Shown: one piece after another, positions 5,238-13,326 of the stretch
How the letters are laid out: the number at the start of each line of letters is the position of its first letter
How positions within the stretch are numbered: position 1 is the first letter of the stretch
IMG/VR virus record: IMGVR_UViG_3300038825_000003
Location: 1-20,228 of that record
Strand: one strand, 5' to 3'
DNA from: a virus
Length of the DNA: 20,228 bases
The notes under the pieces: model-generated
Database searches by the model: none
Seen by the model: the letters and a program-made list of their open reading frames with translations, nothing else
What the model was told of the DNA's origin: nothing
Translations under genes and position numbers: made by a program

Positions 5238-5690
5238 TTACGCCACCACCAAATTGCCGTTGACTGTCAGCGTTACGCCGGTCGCCACTGTTAAACTAAA
5301 AAACGCGCCAGCATTGTCACCAGACGCAATCGTTGTGTCTGTGTCTAGCTGTTGTTCGTGAACGCGGAAAATGTCGCCCTTGCCGTTTGTTGTGTCGCCG
5401 GTCGCGCCATTCTCGCCTTGGAAATATCCAGCACCACCCGCAACAGCTTGTGATGGTTCGGCGGTGTCGGCAGTCTGATCAACATCAAACAGATCAATCC
5501 AAGCGTCATTGTCGGCGTTGCGCTGCTTCAACTTGTTGGCTGTTGTGTCATACCAAAGTTGATGGGCATATGTCGTGCTAGGCGCAGTCGCCCCTGCGTT
5601 TGTGCTAACAACCGCCCCAAGCGCATTATTTATATCTGTGCGCGTAGCCGGAAAAGTCTGGTTTTCAATTACATAATCGTGTTGTGCCAT
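5238..5690 (-). CDS. Tail-fibre-like structural protein
   Basis: This 150-residue protein starts just after the stop of the J-like gene with GGGG upstream of the ATG. The N-terminus MAQHDYVIENQTFPATRTDI with NALGAVVSTNAGATAPSTTY and HQLWYDTTANKLKQRNADND is a widespread N-terminal module of marine phage tail-fibre proteins ('MAqhDYvI.N.....r.DiN.aL.aI.t.NsGat.Ps.tyayq.W.Dt..n.lK.Rn..n..W'). The C-terminal half is beta-rich and ends TVATGVTLTVNGNLVVA. It probably attaches the short fibres that follow to the tail tip. Its shortness suggests that the fibre is built from several small polypeptides. Confidence 0.78.
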   Translation of the reverse strand: MAQHDYVIENQTFPATRTDINNALGAVVSTNAGATAPSTTYAHQLWYDTTANKLKQRNADNDAWIDLFDVDQTADTAEPSQAVAGGAGYFQGENGATGDTTNGKGDIFRVHEQQLDTDTTIASGDNAGAFFSLTVATGVTLTVNGNLVVA

Positions 5691-8489
5691 TTAAAACCCC
5701 GTTGCAACATAATCAAACAAGCGATCCACCGCCACGTTGCTGCTATTATAGAACGTGATCGTGAAACCCGTTGCTGATTTACTTGTTATACCATAATAAT
5801 CGCCAGATTGCATATCCCCAACCGAAACCGACACTGCACGCAATGCTTTAAAGGCATTTGTAAACGTGATTGCTTTCCCACCAGTTCCGCTTTGAATATC
5901 ATTATCGCTTTCTGTGCGCGTTGGCAATCTGATTTCGGCAGTTAGTTCTGATATGGCTGGCGTTTCTTGGCTGTCAATAGTGGTTAAATTAGCCCTAAAC
6001 CGCAACGCCCTTGCCGTATATGTGCCGACCACAAATTGCCGATAAGCTGTCCACGATGGCGAACCAGCCGGATCGTCTTGCGTTGTGCTAACGAATAGAT
6101 CAACGTCAGTTGCGCCGCTTGCTGGTGTGCCGGTATGCTGCGAAAACTGCGTGAATTTTAGCGTTGCTGTGGCTTGCGCTGTAAATACTGCGCCAAGATC
6201 AATATAGTTTGCAAAATCATATGTGCCGGATGATGCCACAAAGCCAGTGCCGCCACCAAACAAACCGGTCGCATCATCAAAATTGCCAGCAACGCTATCG
6301 AATAGATTTGTTGTATCAAGTCGCAACGTATCGTCAACAACTACGCAAGTTGTTTTCGTGCCAGTGAAATCGGTATGTTCTGATAAGCTGTTTGCTAGAT
6401 TTAATCCGCTAACATCATCAACCAGAACAACGCTGCTTGCCGCATTTACGCTTTGCCCACCAAACTTATTGACCGCTTTCAAAAAATATGTGCCGGTTTT
6501 TGCTGGTGTCATTACTGTGTTTGTTGGTCTTGGCACTTTTTTCACAACGGTTTGCGCGTTGTTAAATGTTGCACCAATCGTCAATGGCGAATGCCGGATA
6601 ACGTAATGCGACAAATCTTGATCAATTGATGCCGTCCAGCTTAAATCTGCATTCGATCCCACCACATTCACGCTAAAATTAGTTACATCAGATGCCGTTG
6701 CAGCTTGCCCGACAATAGTATGATTTGCCGTTGCAAAAGCTGATTTCACCCCAAGACTGCTAATTGAACGTGCGCGGATGTTATATGTGCCGCCAGCCTT
6801 GACATTAACCAATGTAAATCTTTGACCCGCAGCAATTCCAAGTGACTTATAAATTGTTTCAGTTGACAGCTTTGCTTCAACTTCAAACTGCTCCGCATAA
6901 ATAGAAGTTGATGCAACATCCACGACCAGCACCGAAATTGCTTGTTGATTAAATAACTCTAACGTATCAGATGGCGTGATGGTTGGGGCTGGTACGTTAA
7001 ACGGATCGGGCAGATTTGTGTTATCTAGGGTAAAAGCTTGTTCATATACATTTGCCCAACTATAAACAATCGGATTGGTTTCACGTAAAAACAACGCCAC
7101 AATTATTATTGGCATTCCATTATCGTCATCGCTAACTGAAAACGACCATTCCGCAACTTCAAAAACTTTTTGAGAAAAGCCAAGGCGACTATTTGTGATC
7201 TGTACACTGTCGCCAACGGAAAGATCAAATGCCTTCATTGTAAAAGTTGCTGACATTGTGACTTGCTGCCGATTGCGATAAAGCGCAATTCTTGACAACC
7301 TTTGCGCCATTGTGTGGCTTGTCGTATAAGGTAAATTATATTCGAGAAATTTACGCAAGCCGCCATCTTCAGTTTCAAATGTTGAAGATGTCAAAGCTGG
7401 ATAATCTGTCGGCACATAATTAGTTGATGGCGGCGAAAAAACACCCTTGACGGCATTATAATTGTCACGCTTGCTGCGTTTGGTCTGGATTGAAATCGGG
7501 CTGGTTATATCATCTTCATCTAAAACAATTGTTGGTGATCTATATTCTGAAACTTTTAATGTGAATTTGCCATTAACATATGACACTACGCCGCCGCAGC
7601 TTGTCACCATTTCTTCCAAAATGCGTTTTGGCGCATTGTTAGTTGCCAAAGTGCCGTGGATTTCATAGCGTTTTTCTGATCCACCACCACTCAAATAAAG
7701 TGTTTGTTCACAAGTATTTGCCGCCGCAATGATATCTGTGTCGTTTATTTCTGTTGCATCACAGCCAAGCCCATAAAAACTATCTGTTAAATAATCGCGG
7801 ATCGCTAACGCTGGATTTGCTGAATAAGCAGTGGTGGCTGTGCGCGGATCATATAATTTTTTACCGCGTACTTTTGCGCTGAAGTTAGGTATGCCGGTCG
7901 GGAACACATCATTATCAAAGCGTAGTCTGATATACATATATGCGATGCCTTGCAGCCGGTGGCTGCTAGTCCAGACCGCACTTTCAGAAACAAGACTGCT
8001 GTCGGCTGTTTGCGTAGCGCTGCCGGTATGCAACTTAACGCGGACTTTGCCATTAAAACGTGATGGGCTTGTTACGTTGCCGCTGCCATCAAACGTCAAA
8101 GCCTCATCATTCAAATATATTGTTTGAAAACTATCAATTTCGTGCGATGCCACCAAAATAACAAGATGCAAATATTCATCGCTTCCGGTGCTTTCAATAT
8201 GACCTAAAACGCCAGAAATGCGGGTTTCACCATAGACAAAACGGCGCGGCACGATTGGCTGTTTGATCATTTGCGTGCGGTTAAGTGCTTCCGATGTATA
8301 GTCAGAATATTGTGCGGCGGTGGGTGCCTGTGGACTTGGTGCTAACGCATTGGCTGCGCCAGACGATGCTATTGTGACTGCGGCCATAGCATAATTGCCG
8401 CTTAAAGCATAAACAGCCGCTGTTAGGATAGTAAGTGGGTCTTTGATTGCCTTTTTGACACCGCGAACAAAACTCGAAACCCAACTCAT
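5691..8489 (-). CDS. Tail tip / host-specificity protein, lambda J-like
   Basis: This is a 932-residue protein. Residues 1-50 include a hydrophobic stretch (LTILTAAVYALSGNYAMAAV) like that near the start of tail-tip proteins. Residues ~75-265 resemble the J N-terminal hub (R-R-F-V-Y-G-E-T-R-I-S-G, later VFPTGIPNF and VRGKKLYDPRT, then NPALAIRDYL). Residues ~285-470 form a hub/baseplate-like domain (RILEEMVTSCGG, FDLSVGDSVQITN). Residues ~510-690 look like two fibronectin type III-like repeats, and ~700-932 are beta-rich and probably receptor-facing, ending DRLFDYVATGF. J-type proteins close the tail tip and bind the receptor. The gene is coupled to its upstream neighbour by TAATG. It is shorter than lambda J (1132), and no separate K or I genes precede it. 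Confidence 0.88.
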   Translation of the reverse strand: MSWVSSFVRGVKKAIKDPLTILTAAVYALSGNYAMAAVTIASSGAANALAPSPQAPTAAQYSDYTSEALNRTQMIKQPIVPRRFVYGETRISGVLGHIESTGSDEYLHLVILVASHEIDSFQTIYLNDEALTFDGSGNVTSPSRFNGKVRVKLHTGSATQTADSSLVSESAVWTSSHRLQGIAYMYIRLRFDNDVFPTGIPNFSAKVRGKKLYDPRTATTAYSANPALAIRDYLTDSFYGLGCDATEINDTDIIAAANTCEQTLYLSGGGSEKRYEIHGTLATNNAPKRILEEMVTSCGGVVSYVNGKFTLKVSEYRSPTIVLDEDDITSPISIQTKRSKRDNYNAVKGVFSPPSTNYVPTDYPALTSSTFETEDGGLRKFLEYNLPYTTSHTMAQRLSRIALYRNRQQVTMSATFTMKAFDLSVGDSVQITNSRLGFSQKVFEVAEWSFSVSDDDNGMPIIIVALFLRETNPIVYSWANVYEQAFTLDNTNLPDPFNVPAPTITPSDTLELFNQQAISVLVVDVASTSIYAEQFEVEAKLSTETIYKSLGIAAGQRFTLVNVKAGGTYNIRARSISSLGVKSAFATANHTIVGQAATASDVTNFSVNVVGSNADLSWTASIDQDLSHYVIRHSPLTIGATFNNAQTVVKKVPRPTNTVMTPAKTGTYFLKAVNKFGGQSVNAASSVVLVDDVSGLNLANSLSEHTDFTGTKTTCVVVDDTLRLDTTNLFDSVAGNFDDATGLFGGGTGFVASSGTYDFANYIDLGAVFTAQATATLKFTQFSQHTGTPASGATDVDLFVSTTQDDPAGSPSWTAYRQFVVGTYTARALRFRANLTTIDSQETPAISELTAEIRLPTRTESDNDIQSGTGGKAITFTNAFKALRAVSVSVGDMQSGDYYGITSKSATGFTITFYNSSNVAVDRLFDYVATGF

Positions 8490-9049
8490 TATTTTTTACC
8501 CCAAACAACTTGTTTGTCTTGTAAGTCGGCTATAAGCTCCAATCCTTTATCACTTGGGTAATCAATTTTTTGATCTTCACTGGTATATCTTCTTACCCGC
8601 GCTATTTCCAAATCAACCAAACGGCTTTCACAGTCAATCACAACGGTTGCCGTCTCGCCGCTTTCTTGAATGCTCATTTGATCCATCTGTCCTTTGAAAA
8701 CAACATATGGGTCATTGTTTATTGCGCCGTTGGCATCTAAAGTGCCAAAATAAAGCGTCATTGGTCGGCCTTGATAGTTTTCTATCAACGCAGATGCGAC
8801 TATTGATGACGGCAATCCAGACAAAGTAACGCTAACATTTGTAGCGCGGATTTCGCTGGTTTCATCAATGTCACTAATTGATAGCATATTACCGCCGCCA
8901 TCATAATCTTCACCGCCGAAAGTTAGCGTATCCAACCCAGTCCATATTCGCAAATCACCGCCATCAAATTCAAAATGCACAGCAAAAAACGGCTTCAATG
9001 ATGCCGCTGACAAACTGTTATCAAAGTTTGTGCCTAATGATCTGGTCAT
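8489..9049 (-). CDS. Tail-tip/minor tail protein, DUF2163-like, gpL position
   Basis: This is a 186-residue protein. The blocks LKPFFAVHFEFDGGDLRIWT, DTLTFGGEDYDGGGNMLSIS, TLSGLPSSIVASAL and NYQGRPMTLYFGTLD are the pattern of a common tail-tip family ('kPfFa.el.f.g..lrlWtG...i...g..y.G.G.lL.i..i.et.ei.a.g...tLsGlp..i...al.e.yqGr...vy.G'). The family is similar in context to the hub-region proteins of gene transfer agents and lambda-like tails. It likely forms part of the ring connecting the distal tail to the J-like tip. It overlaps the upstream gene by 4 bases and the downstream J-like gene by 1. Confidence 0.75.
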   Translation of the reverse strand: MTRSLGTNFDNSLSAASLKPFFAVHFEFDGGDLRIWTGLDTLTFGGEDYDGGGNMLSISDIDETSEIRATNVSVTLSGLPSSIVASALIENYQGRPMTLYFGTLDANGAINNDPYVVFKGQMDQMSIQESGETATVVIDCESRLVDLEIARVRRYTSEDQKIDYPSDKGLELIADLQDKQVVWGKK

Positions 9050-9675
9050 AGCTTTTCAATCGCGCCAAATGTCAATTTATAAAAACCGGCATTATTAATC
9101 TGCCAGTCTGTTACTGGTGTTGATAAATGAAAAAGACCTTTAGCACTGCTAACGACAACGCTTGCACCATCAGCCGGTGATGATCTTAAATCCGGCCAAA
9201 TAGTCAAGGCGGCTTGCCCGCTGGCGTTGCTATTAACATCATCTAGCACTTTATAAAGCCGCGCAGTCAACCCACTGCCAAGCTGAATATAATCGCCAGC
9301 CTTTAAATAGCCAGTCGCCGATGCTGGTAAACCGTCAATGTTTAATTCGTTGCCTGTTTGACTTGCGCCATTAATAACCGGCGTGCCAGCCGCAGATGCC
9401 GCTGAACCGCGTGGCGTTGCTCCATTTGGATCACCCAGCAAGAATGATCCGACAGAACCATACAGTTTCATAAAAAACGCAATCCAAACTTCGGCATCAT
9501 CTCGCTTCATTGGCGGTAATGAAATATCAGCTTCCCATCGCGCACCTTGAAATTGATATGTTTGCGTTGCCATTGTAAATGGCGATGATGTTTGCCCAAT
9601 AACATTACGCGCAATCAAATTGACGCTAGAAACGCCTGTGTGCGTTGGAAATGTAAGCGGATAACTGATTGTCAT
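9046..9675 (-). CDS. Distal tail protein (gpM position)
   Basis: This 209-residue protein has the N-terminal FPLTFPTHTG-like opening (SYPLTFPTHTGVSSVNLIAR), a YQFQGARWEADISLPPMKRD segment, then GSVGSFLLGDPNGATPRG, and a second half with NGASQTGNELNIDGLPAS and LKAGDYIQLGSGLTARLYKV ending YKLTFGAIEKL. 'G.fLLGDP.gatPrG', 'Q.Gn.L..dG.p.s....LkaGDyiQlGsg...rlykvl.Dv' is a frequent distal-tail signature in siphophages. It follows the tape measure by two bases with GGGGG upstream of ATG, and precedes the L-like gene. It probably forms the ring at the end of the tube; low-level function is inferred from position. Confidence 0.78.
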   Translation of the reverse strand: MTISYPLTFPTHTGVSSVNLIARNVIGQTSSPFTMATQTYQFQGARWEADISLPPMKRDDAEVWIAFFMKLYGSVGSFLLGDPNGATPRGSAASAAGTPVINGASQTGNELNIDGLPASATGYLKAGDYIQLGSGLTARLYKVLDDVNSNASGQAALTIWPDLRSSPADGASVVVSSAKGLFHLSTPVTDWQINNAGFYKLTFGAIEKL

Positions 9676-9677
9676 AA

Positions 9678-11297
9678 TTAACCCCCAAACGCACTAGCAA
9701 AAGAACCACCGCGCCGCTTGGCATCAACAATGGCAGCTTGCGATGCCGCTTGTATTTGTGGCAACATATTCATTACCTCAGTTCTAACCGTCTGCGAAAC
9801 GCCAGTTGAAAGGTTAATCGTCTGATTGACAGTAACTTGGCCGCCACCGCCATTAGGCACAATAGTGCCAGAAACGCCATCCGGCACAAACAATTCTGCG
9901 CCTCTCTCGCCCACAACAGAAACTTTATTGCGTGGTGGTCTGCCGCCATTTGCAAAGAAACCGCCAAATGCGCGACCTATGCTTGCAAATATATTCCCGC
10001 CACTTGCACCGCCCATACCGGCAGCGATTTGACCCGTGATGTTTTTCTGTATCGCTATTCTTGCAAGGTCGGCAACGATTGAGCTTGCCATTGCCCGAAA
10101 AGCATCCTTTGCGCTAGATGTGCCTGTGGTGATCCCGACCAAAGCATCTTCTAGCGACTTGATACCGCGCACCGCTGCGCTTTCCATATTTTTTTGCACG
10201 TCTTTCGCAGCATCAGCCAAGTCGATTAGCTGCTTGCGATATGTTTTGCCGGTTTCGTTCCCTGCGTTTTGTGCATTGGTCAATTCGTTTGTGGCATCTT
10301 TTGTGCTGTTTATTGCATCGCGCAAATCTTGGAAAAACCCAGCGGTCACAAATGAATATGTGCCAACCTTTTGAATTGATTTCAAAGCATCGTTATCAAT
10401 AACGCGGCCAAGGGCTTTTGCCGCATCAATTAGAAAATTAAGGCCTCTAATGATCCGATTGACAAAACCTTGAATAGATATGCTAATTCGTTCCGCCATA
10501 TTGACGACAGATAAAGCTAACGCTTTAGCAAAGTTCTGCATTCCACCGGCTGTTTCGATTGCTTTGACCAATTTATCGCGGATCAAGTCAACAACCACGC
10601 GAAAAGCTGGCGCAAGACCAGCGGTTATTTGATCTGCAACGCCCTTAAACATTACGCCAAGTTTCATCATCGCGTCATTGGCTTCTTCAACGCCTTTGAC
10701 CGAACTCGATGAAAGTATGAAGCCAAGACCTTCGGCATCTTGGAACATCTGTTGCAGGGCTGCGCTGCCGCCTTCTAGCGTGTTTACAAACGCCACGCCT
10801 TCGCTGTCGAACAGCTTAAACGCAAGCCGCACTTTATCGCCGCTGCTTTGCACTTGATCAAATGCGTCTGCCAGCTTCAACATTTGCTGATCAAGTGATA
10901 ATTTGGTCAGTTCTTTGGCATTCAAGCCAAGTTCTTTTAGCGCATCTTTGGCTTCGCCGGTATTGTTAGCCGCTTCAGACAAACGCCGCGTAAACCGCTG
11001 CACCGCCATATCGACTGTGCGCGTTTCCACGCCAGCCAGATTGGACGCATATCGCAGCTTTTGTAATGCTTGACTGGTGACGCCCAGCTTTTGCGCTGTC
11101 TTGCCCAGCGTGTCGATGCTTTGCAGTGATGACTTGACCAGCAAGCCAATACCAGCCGCACCGGCAACCGCTGTCAGACCGACCTTGAAATTGAACAGTG
11201 CTTTGCGAACAAGACCTAGTGATTGGTTCAGTTTGCGGAAAGTGCCGCGTGTAAGGTCTTTTGCGGTGATGGTAAAATTAAGATTTTGATTTGCCAT
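9678..11297 (-). CDS. Tape measure protein
   Basis: This 539-residue protein starts at ATG 11295-11297 with AAGGTGA upstream. It is mostly helical: an N-terminal TITAKDLTRGTFRKLNQSLG segment, a hydrophobic segment at about 36-57, then helices such as LGKTAQKLGVTSQALQKLRY typical of tape measures. A lambda-H-like C-terminal part at about 378-425 (GIKSLEDALVGITTGTSSAK, DAFRAMASSIVADLARIAIQ) is followed by a Gly-rich tail containing VSVVGERGAELFVPDG, a common tape-measure C-terminal motif. Tape measures set tail length; at roughly 0.15 nm per residue this would give a tail near 80 nm. It follows the G/GT chaperone, whose frameshift product overlaps its start by 20 bases. Confidence 0.93.
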   Translation of the reverse strand: MANQNLNFTITAKDLTRGTFRKLNQSLGLVRKALFNFKVGLTAVAGAAGIGLLVKSSLQSIDTLGKTAQKLGVTSQALQKLRYASNLAGVETRTVDMAVQRFTRRLSEAANNTGEAKDALKELGLNAKELTKLSLDQQMLKLADAFDQVQSSGDKVRLAFKLFDSEGVAFVNTLEGGSAALQQMFQDAEGLGFILSSSSVKGVEEANDAMMKLGVMFKGVADQITAGLAPAFRVVVDLIRDKLVKAIETAGGMQNFAKALALSVVNMAERISISIQGFVNRIIRGLNFLIDAAKALGRVIDNDALKSIQKVGTYSFVTAGFFQDLRDAINSTKDATNELTNAQNAGNETGKTYRKQLIDLADAAKDVQKNMESAAVRGIKSLEDALVGITTGTSSAKDAFRAMASSIVADLARIAIQKNITGQIAAGMGGASGGNIFASIGRAFGGFFANGGRPPRNKVSVVGERGAELFVPDGVSGTIVPNGGGGQVTVNQTINLSTGVSQTVRTEVMNMLPQIQAASQAAIVDAKRRGGSFASAFGG

Positions 11298-11768
11298 CTT
11301 CGATCACCTTAAAATATGCGAACCATTCATTCAGTTCTGTCAGCGTCAATTCTTCAATTTCGGCTTGTGTCTTGTGAAGGCGATCCGCCAAGGCCAGCAT
11401 ATTCAGCCTCAACGGGTCGCCCTTTAGTTTTTTTCCGCATCCCCAACGCTTTCAACATCGCCAAACATTTGCCCAGCAATATCAGCAATCAAGGCCACGC
11501 TATCACCCATCAGGTGCATCTTATCTTCTAGCGTGAACATCCGCTTGCCATCAGCATCTTCAGCTTTGGTAATAATCAGATCAACCATTCCGCTGATCGT
11601 CATATTGTTCAGAAAGTCTTTGTGCTTTCTTTGAAGCTTGTCAATGTCTCCGGCGGTAATGGCTCCAGAATAAATAACCAATGGTTGCCCATCTTCGCCC
11701 CACTCATCAACTTTAATGACCTTTCGGTCGCGGTTACGCCTTGCGGCGATCTGTTCTCCCAAGCCCAT
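11278..11768 (-). CDS. Tail assembly chaperone GT fusion made by -1 ribosomal frameshift
   Basis: The 114-codon ORF ends GAA-AAA-AAC-TAA. In the -1 frame the sequence stays open for 49 further codons (CTA-AAG-GGC-GAC... to TAA at 11278-11280), so slippage would give a 163-residue protein. The extension includes LRLNMLALADRLHKTQAEIE and LTLTELNEWFAYFKVIED, which looks like the T domain of tail assembly chaperones. In lambda, G and GT bind the tape measure and recruit tube subunits, and neither stays in the virion. The shift lies between tube and tape measure as expected, and the extension fills the only 'gap' of over 100 bases in the late operon. I see no stop codon in the -1 frame before 11280. 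Confidence 0.85.
11424..11768 (-). CDS. Tail assembly chaperone, short (G) product
   Basis: This 114-residue 0-frame product starts at ATG with AAGGGG ahead of it. The sequence GLGEQIAARRNRDRKVIKVD opens it, then EWGEDGQPLVIYSGAITAGD, a helical part (KLQRKHKDFLNNMTISGMVD) and KMHLMGDSVALIADIAGQMF. The 'W..dg.p..i....itagd...lq.k' layout is typical of G-type chaperones of siphophages. It is expected in excess over the frameshifted form. It ends within the slip site, K-N-stop. Its role is to coat the tape measure and bind tube subunits during assembly. Confidence 0.85.
   Translation of the reverse strand: MGLGEQIAARRNRDRKVIKVDEWGEDGQPLVIYSGAITAGDIDKLQRKHKDFLNNMTISGMVDLIITKAEDADGKRMFTLEDKMHLMGDSVALIADIAGQMFGDVESVGDAEKN
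11427..11433 (-). promoter_or_regulatory. Programmed -1 frameshift heptamer A AAA AAC
   Basis: Seven consecutive A residues followed by C give a canonical X XXY YYZ heptamer in the correct phase (0-frame ..A AAA AAC), one codon before the TAA. Just downstream AAGGGCGA (11424 to 11417) could pair, with one bulge, to TCGCCTT (11383 to 11377), and a GAGGC/GCCTT pairing lies inside; these are candidate stimulatory structures, judged by eye only. Confidence 0.85.
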
Positions 11769-11778
11769 TATTTACCCC

Positions 11779-12168
11779 TTATGTTACGGTTGTTTCAGTT
11801 AGACCACCTGTGCCTTGCAGCGAATAGGTGGCAGTGTTTATGCCATCAGATGTTACACCGATTGAACGGCTGGTAACAAGTGCAGTGCCGGTCAACTTGT
11901 GATCGCCGCTTGTGTTACCTTCCATTTGCAGATTTAACGTCACGCTATCGCCAGCGGTCACTGCTTGCTGTGCGGTGTCTGTGTCGTCAAAATATGTCTC
12001 AACGGTTGCAGTGAAATCTGTGAATGATGCCTTGTATGATTTGGCGGTGTCACCCATCACTGTGTCTTCGATTGTGTCGGCAGTTTCATCAACAGAAAAG
12101 CTGATCACTTCAGCCATTGCATCTGTGCCGATTAGAACGACACCATCGTTTCCTTTAAAAGTCGCCAT
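11779..12168 (-). CDS. Major tail tube protein
   Basis: This 129-residue protein has MATFKGNDGVVLIGTDAMAE, then V-I-S-F-S-V-D-E-T-A-D-T-I-E-D-T, MGDTAKSYKASFTDFTATVE and a beta-rich second half with SVTLNLQMEGN and TALVTSRSIGVTSDGINTAT. 'D..v......d....v.sf..de.ad..e.T.mgd..k.y.....d....v...fD..d.aq' is the tail tube family used by many siphophages. Copies polymerise into stacked rings around the tape measure. The ATG is preceded by a strong AGGAG at good spacing, overlapping the upstream stop, in keeping with a highly made structural protein. Confidence 0.88.
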   Translation of the reverse strand: MATFKGNDGVVLIGTDAMAEVISFSVDETADTIEDTVMGDTAKSYKASFTDFTATVETYFDDTDTAQQAVTAGDSVTLNLQMEGNTSGDHKLTGTALVTSRSIGVTSDGINTATYSLQGTGGLTETTVT

Positions 12169-12179
12169 CGTTATATCTC

Positions 12180-12626
12180 CTAAACGGCAGTTTCAACGTC
12201 ATTTTCTTTGGTGCGGTATTGCACCGAAAGAGTGAACCGACCAACGGCAACCGACTGTTCGCCATCGCCACTATAGTCAGCCTCAAACGCGGTAACTTGT
12301 GCATCTTTTGCCAAGCCACCAAGCGTCACATCAGCGGCAATGGCTTCTTCAACCTCAACCGCAATAGTATCAAGCGAATTGTCATAATTCGCCGTGCCAG
12401 AAACGTATGCTTCAACAGCAACGTCAAGAACCCTATTTACCGAACGCGCCAGCGTGATTGTATCAAACTCAGTGGCTTCGCTCTTGGTAAAAATACACAG
12501 TGCTGGCAACTTTGTCTGTTCCAGCGGAAATATACGGCTGCGAAATACGTTGCTGCCGGTAGTGGTCAATCCCGTTAGTGTCGTCACGATCTGGTCGCGT
12601 ATTTGCTGCCGAACGTGCGCCATCAT
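12180..12626 (-). CDS. Tail terminator / tail completion-like protein (gpU position)
   Basis: This 148-residue protein begins AHVRQQIRDQIVTTLTGLTT, a helix, followed by F-R-S-R-I-F-P-L-E-Q-T-K-L-P-A-L-C-I-F-T, then R-S-V-N-R-V-L-D-V-A-V-E-A-Y-V-S, and ends with GRFTLSVQYRTKENDV. The helix-strand order with 'lPal.I.......' and 'R.l.l.V....' is that of tail terminators, which cap the tube and stop its growth; it has about the length of lambda gpU (131) plus a short addition. It overlaps the FII-like gene by 4 bases and precedes the tube gene. A minor tail Z-like role is the main alternative. Confidence 0.68.
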   Translation of the reverse strand: MMAHVRQQIRDQIVTTLTGLTTTGSNVFRSRIFPLEQTKLPALCIFTKSEATEFDTITLARSVNRVLDVAVEAYVSGTANYDNSLDTIAVEVEEAIAADVTLGGLAKDAQVTAFEADYSGDGEQSVAVGRFTLSVQYRTKENDVETAV

Positions 12627-12919
12627 TGTTTCTCCAGAACCAGCGTGGTCATACCAGTGCCGTCATCCTGCACAATCCGCATTGTGTAGGCCACCGCATT
12701 GATCGTGATAGTGTCGCCTTCAGCGGCGGTTGAAACGTCTGCGGTGCGGCAAACAAAGCGTGGTTGCTGTAATGCAAAGCCAACGCCCCCGCCAGCGTCA
12801 ACCTCAACGAAATCATTGTCAAATATGCCATTGATCGTGCCGCCCGAATAGGTCGCTGCAACCCCAAAATCGTCAACGCCAATGAAGATGGCGCGATCAT
12901 TTGCGGTTTCGACTGCCAT
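12623..12919 (-). CDS. Head-tail joining/closure protein, lambda FII-like
   Basis: This 98-residue protein has FIGVDDFGVAATYSGGTING, then GIFDNDFVEVDAGGGVGFAL, QQPRFVCRTADVSTAAEGDT and YTMRIVQDDGTGMTTLVLEK. 'f...dfg..aty.....v.gifd..y..v........s..p.f.crtaDv.......gd...i.g..Y.v......dgtG...l.Le' is the gpFII attachment-protein pattern. FII-type proteins sit below the connector and join head to tail. It is adjacent to small connector-position genes upstream and the tail terminator downstream, matching lambda order. Confidence 0.85.
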   Translation of the reverse strand: MAVETANDRAIFIGVDDFGVAATYSGGTINGIFDNDFVEVDAGGGVGFALQQPRFVCRTADVSTAAEGDTITINAVAYTMRIVQDDGTGMTTLVLEKQ

Positions 12920-13101
12920 TAGTCGGCATCCACTTCAGCGGCTTTTGCCTTTTTAGCTGACCACAGTTTCGCAAATCCGCGATCAATCAGCTTGTTCGCC
13001 TCATCTTGACGCACATCGTGATCTTCGCCAGCAAGCATAATGCCGACCGATCCCGCTTGGCAGTCTTTGATAGCTGTGATTTTGATCAGTTTTGTTGTCA
13101 T
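12919..13101 (-). CDS. Small conserved head-gene-cluster protein, function unknown
   Basis: This 60-residue protein, MTTKLIKITAIKDCQAGSVG..., has a short strand with 'A..DC.AG..G', then H-D-V-R-Q-D-E-A-N-K-L-I-D-R-G-F-A-K and a Lys/Ala-rich tail. Small proteins of this kind, with a SH3-like strand and a helix 'eA..Li..G.A', are common between capsid and connector genes. It overlaps both neighbours by 1-4 bases. It and the next gene upstream (13098-13310) look like distant relatives because both have an early C/K-rich strand, G(E/D)-V/H turn and a terminal helix, but similarity is weak. No specific role can be assigned. Confidence 0.68.
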   Translation of the reverse strand: MTTKLIKITAIKDCQAGSVGIMLAGEDHDVRQDEANKLIDRGFAKLWSAKKAKAAEVDAD

Positions 13102-13310
13102 TTTTTCTTTGTGTTCCGCTTTACTAGGCTGGCCGCAGATTTCTTTGTGATGCCGATTGCCCGATCAGTGATGCCAACTTTATCTTCAACCACTTCGACT
13201 TTGCCAGTATTGACCAAATCGAAACCAATGTTTTCTGGCAGTTCAACAATATCGCCAACTTCGTGCGCCTTGCCTTGAATTAAAATATTGCGTTTGCATT
13301 TGATTTTCAT
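13098..13310 (-). CDS. Small conserved head-gene-cluster protein, function unknown
   Basis: This 70-residue protein, MKIKCKRNILIQGKAHEVGD..., continues IVELPENIGFDLVNTGKVEV and ends in a basic segment (ITKKSAASLVKRNTKKK). 'G....vGdiv.lp......l...g.v.' is typical of small proteins downstream of the capsid gene with a small beta-barrel. It is the first gene after the terminator that follows the capsid gene. The strongly basic C-terminus could touch DNA inside the head or the connector. Role unknown. Confidence 0.68.
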   Translation of the reverse strand: MKIKCKRNILIQGKAHEVGDIVELPENIGFDLVNTGKVEVVEDKVGITDRAIGITKKSAASLVKRNTKKK

Positions 13311-13326
13311 ATTAGACCCCTATGGG

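Noticed and set aside
6223-6606. 127-codon + strand ORF inside the J-like gene
   Set aside because: Antisense shadow of a long, well-supported coding region; low-complexity V/S/T/P composition.
11278-11433. Sequencing error as the cause of the broken chaperone frame at the A7 run
   Set aside because: A homopolymer error is possible, but the exact heptamer phase, the T-like extension and the gene position match programmed frameshifting in other siphophages.
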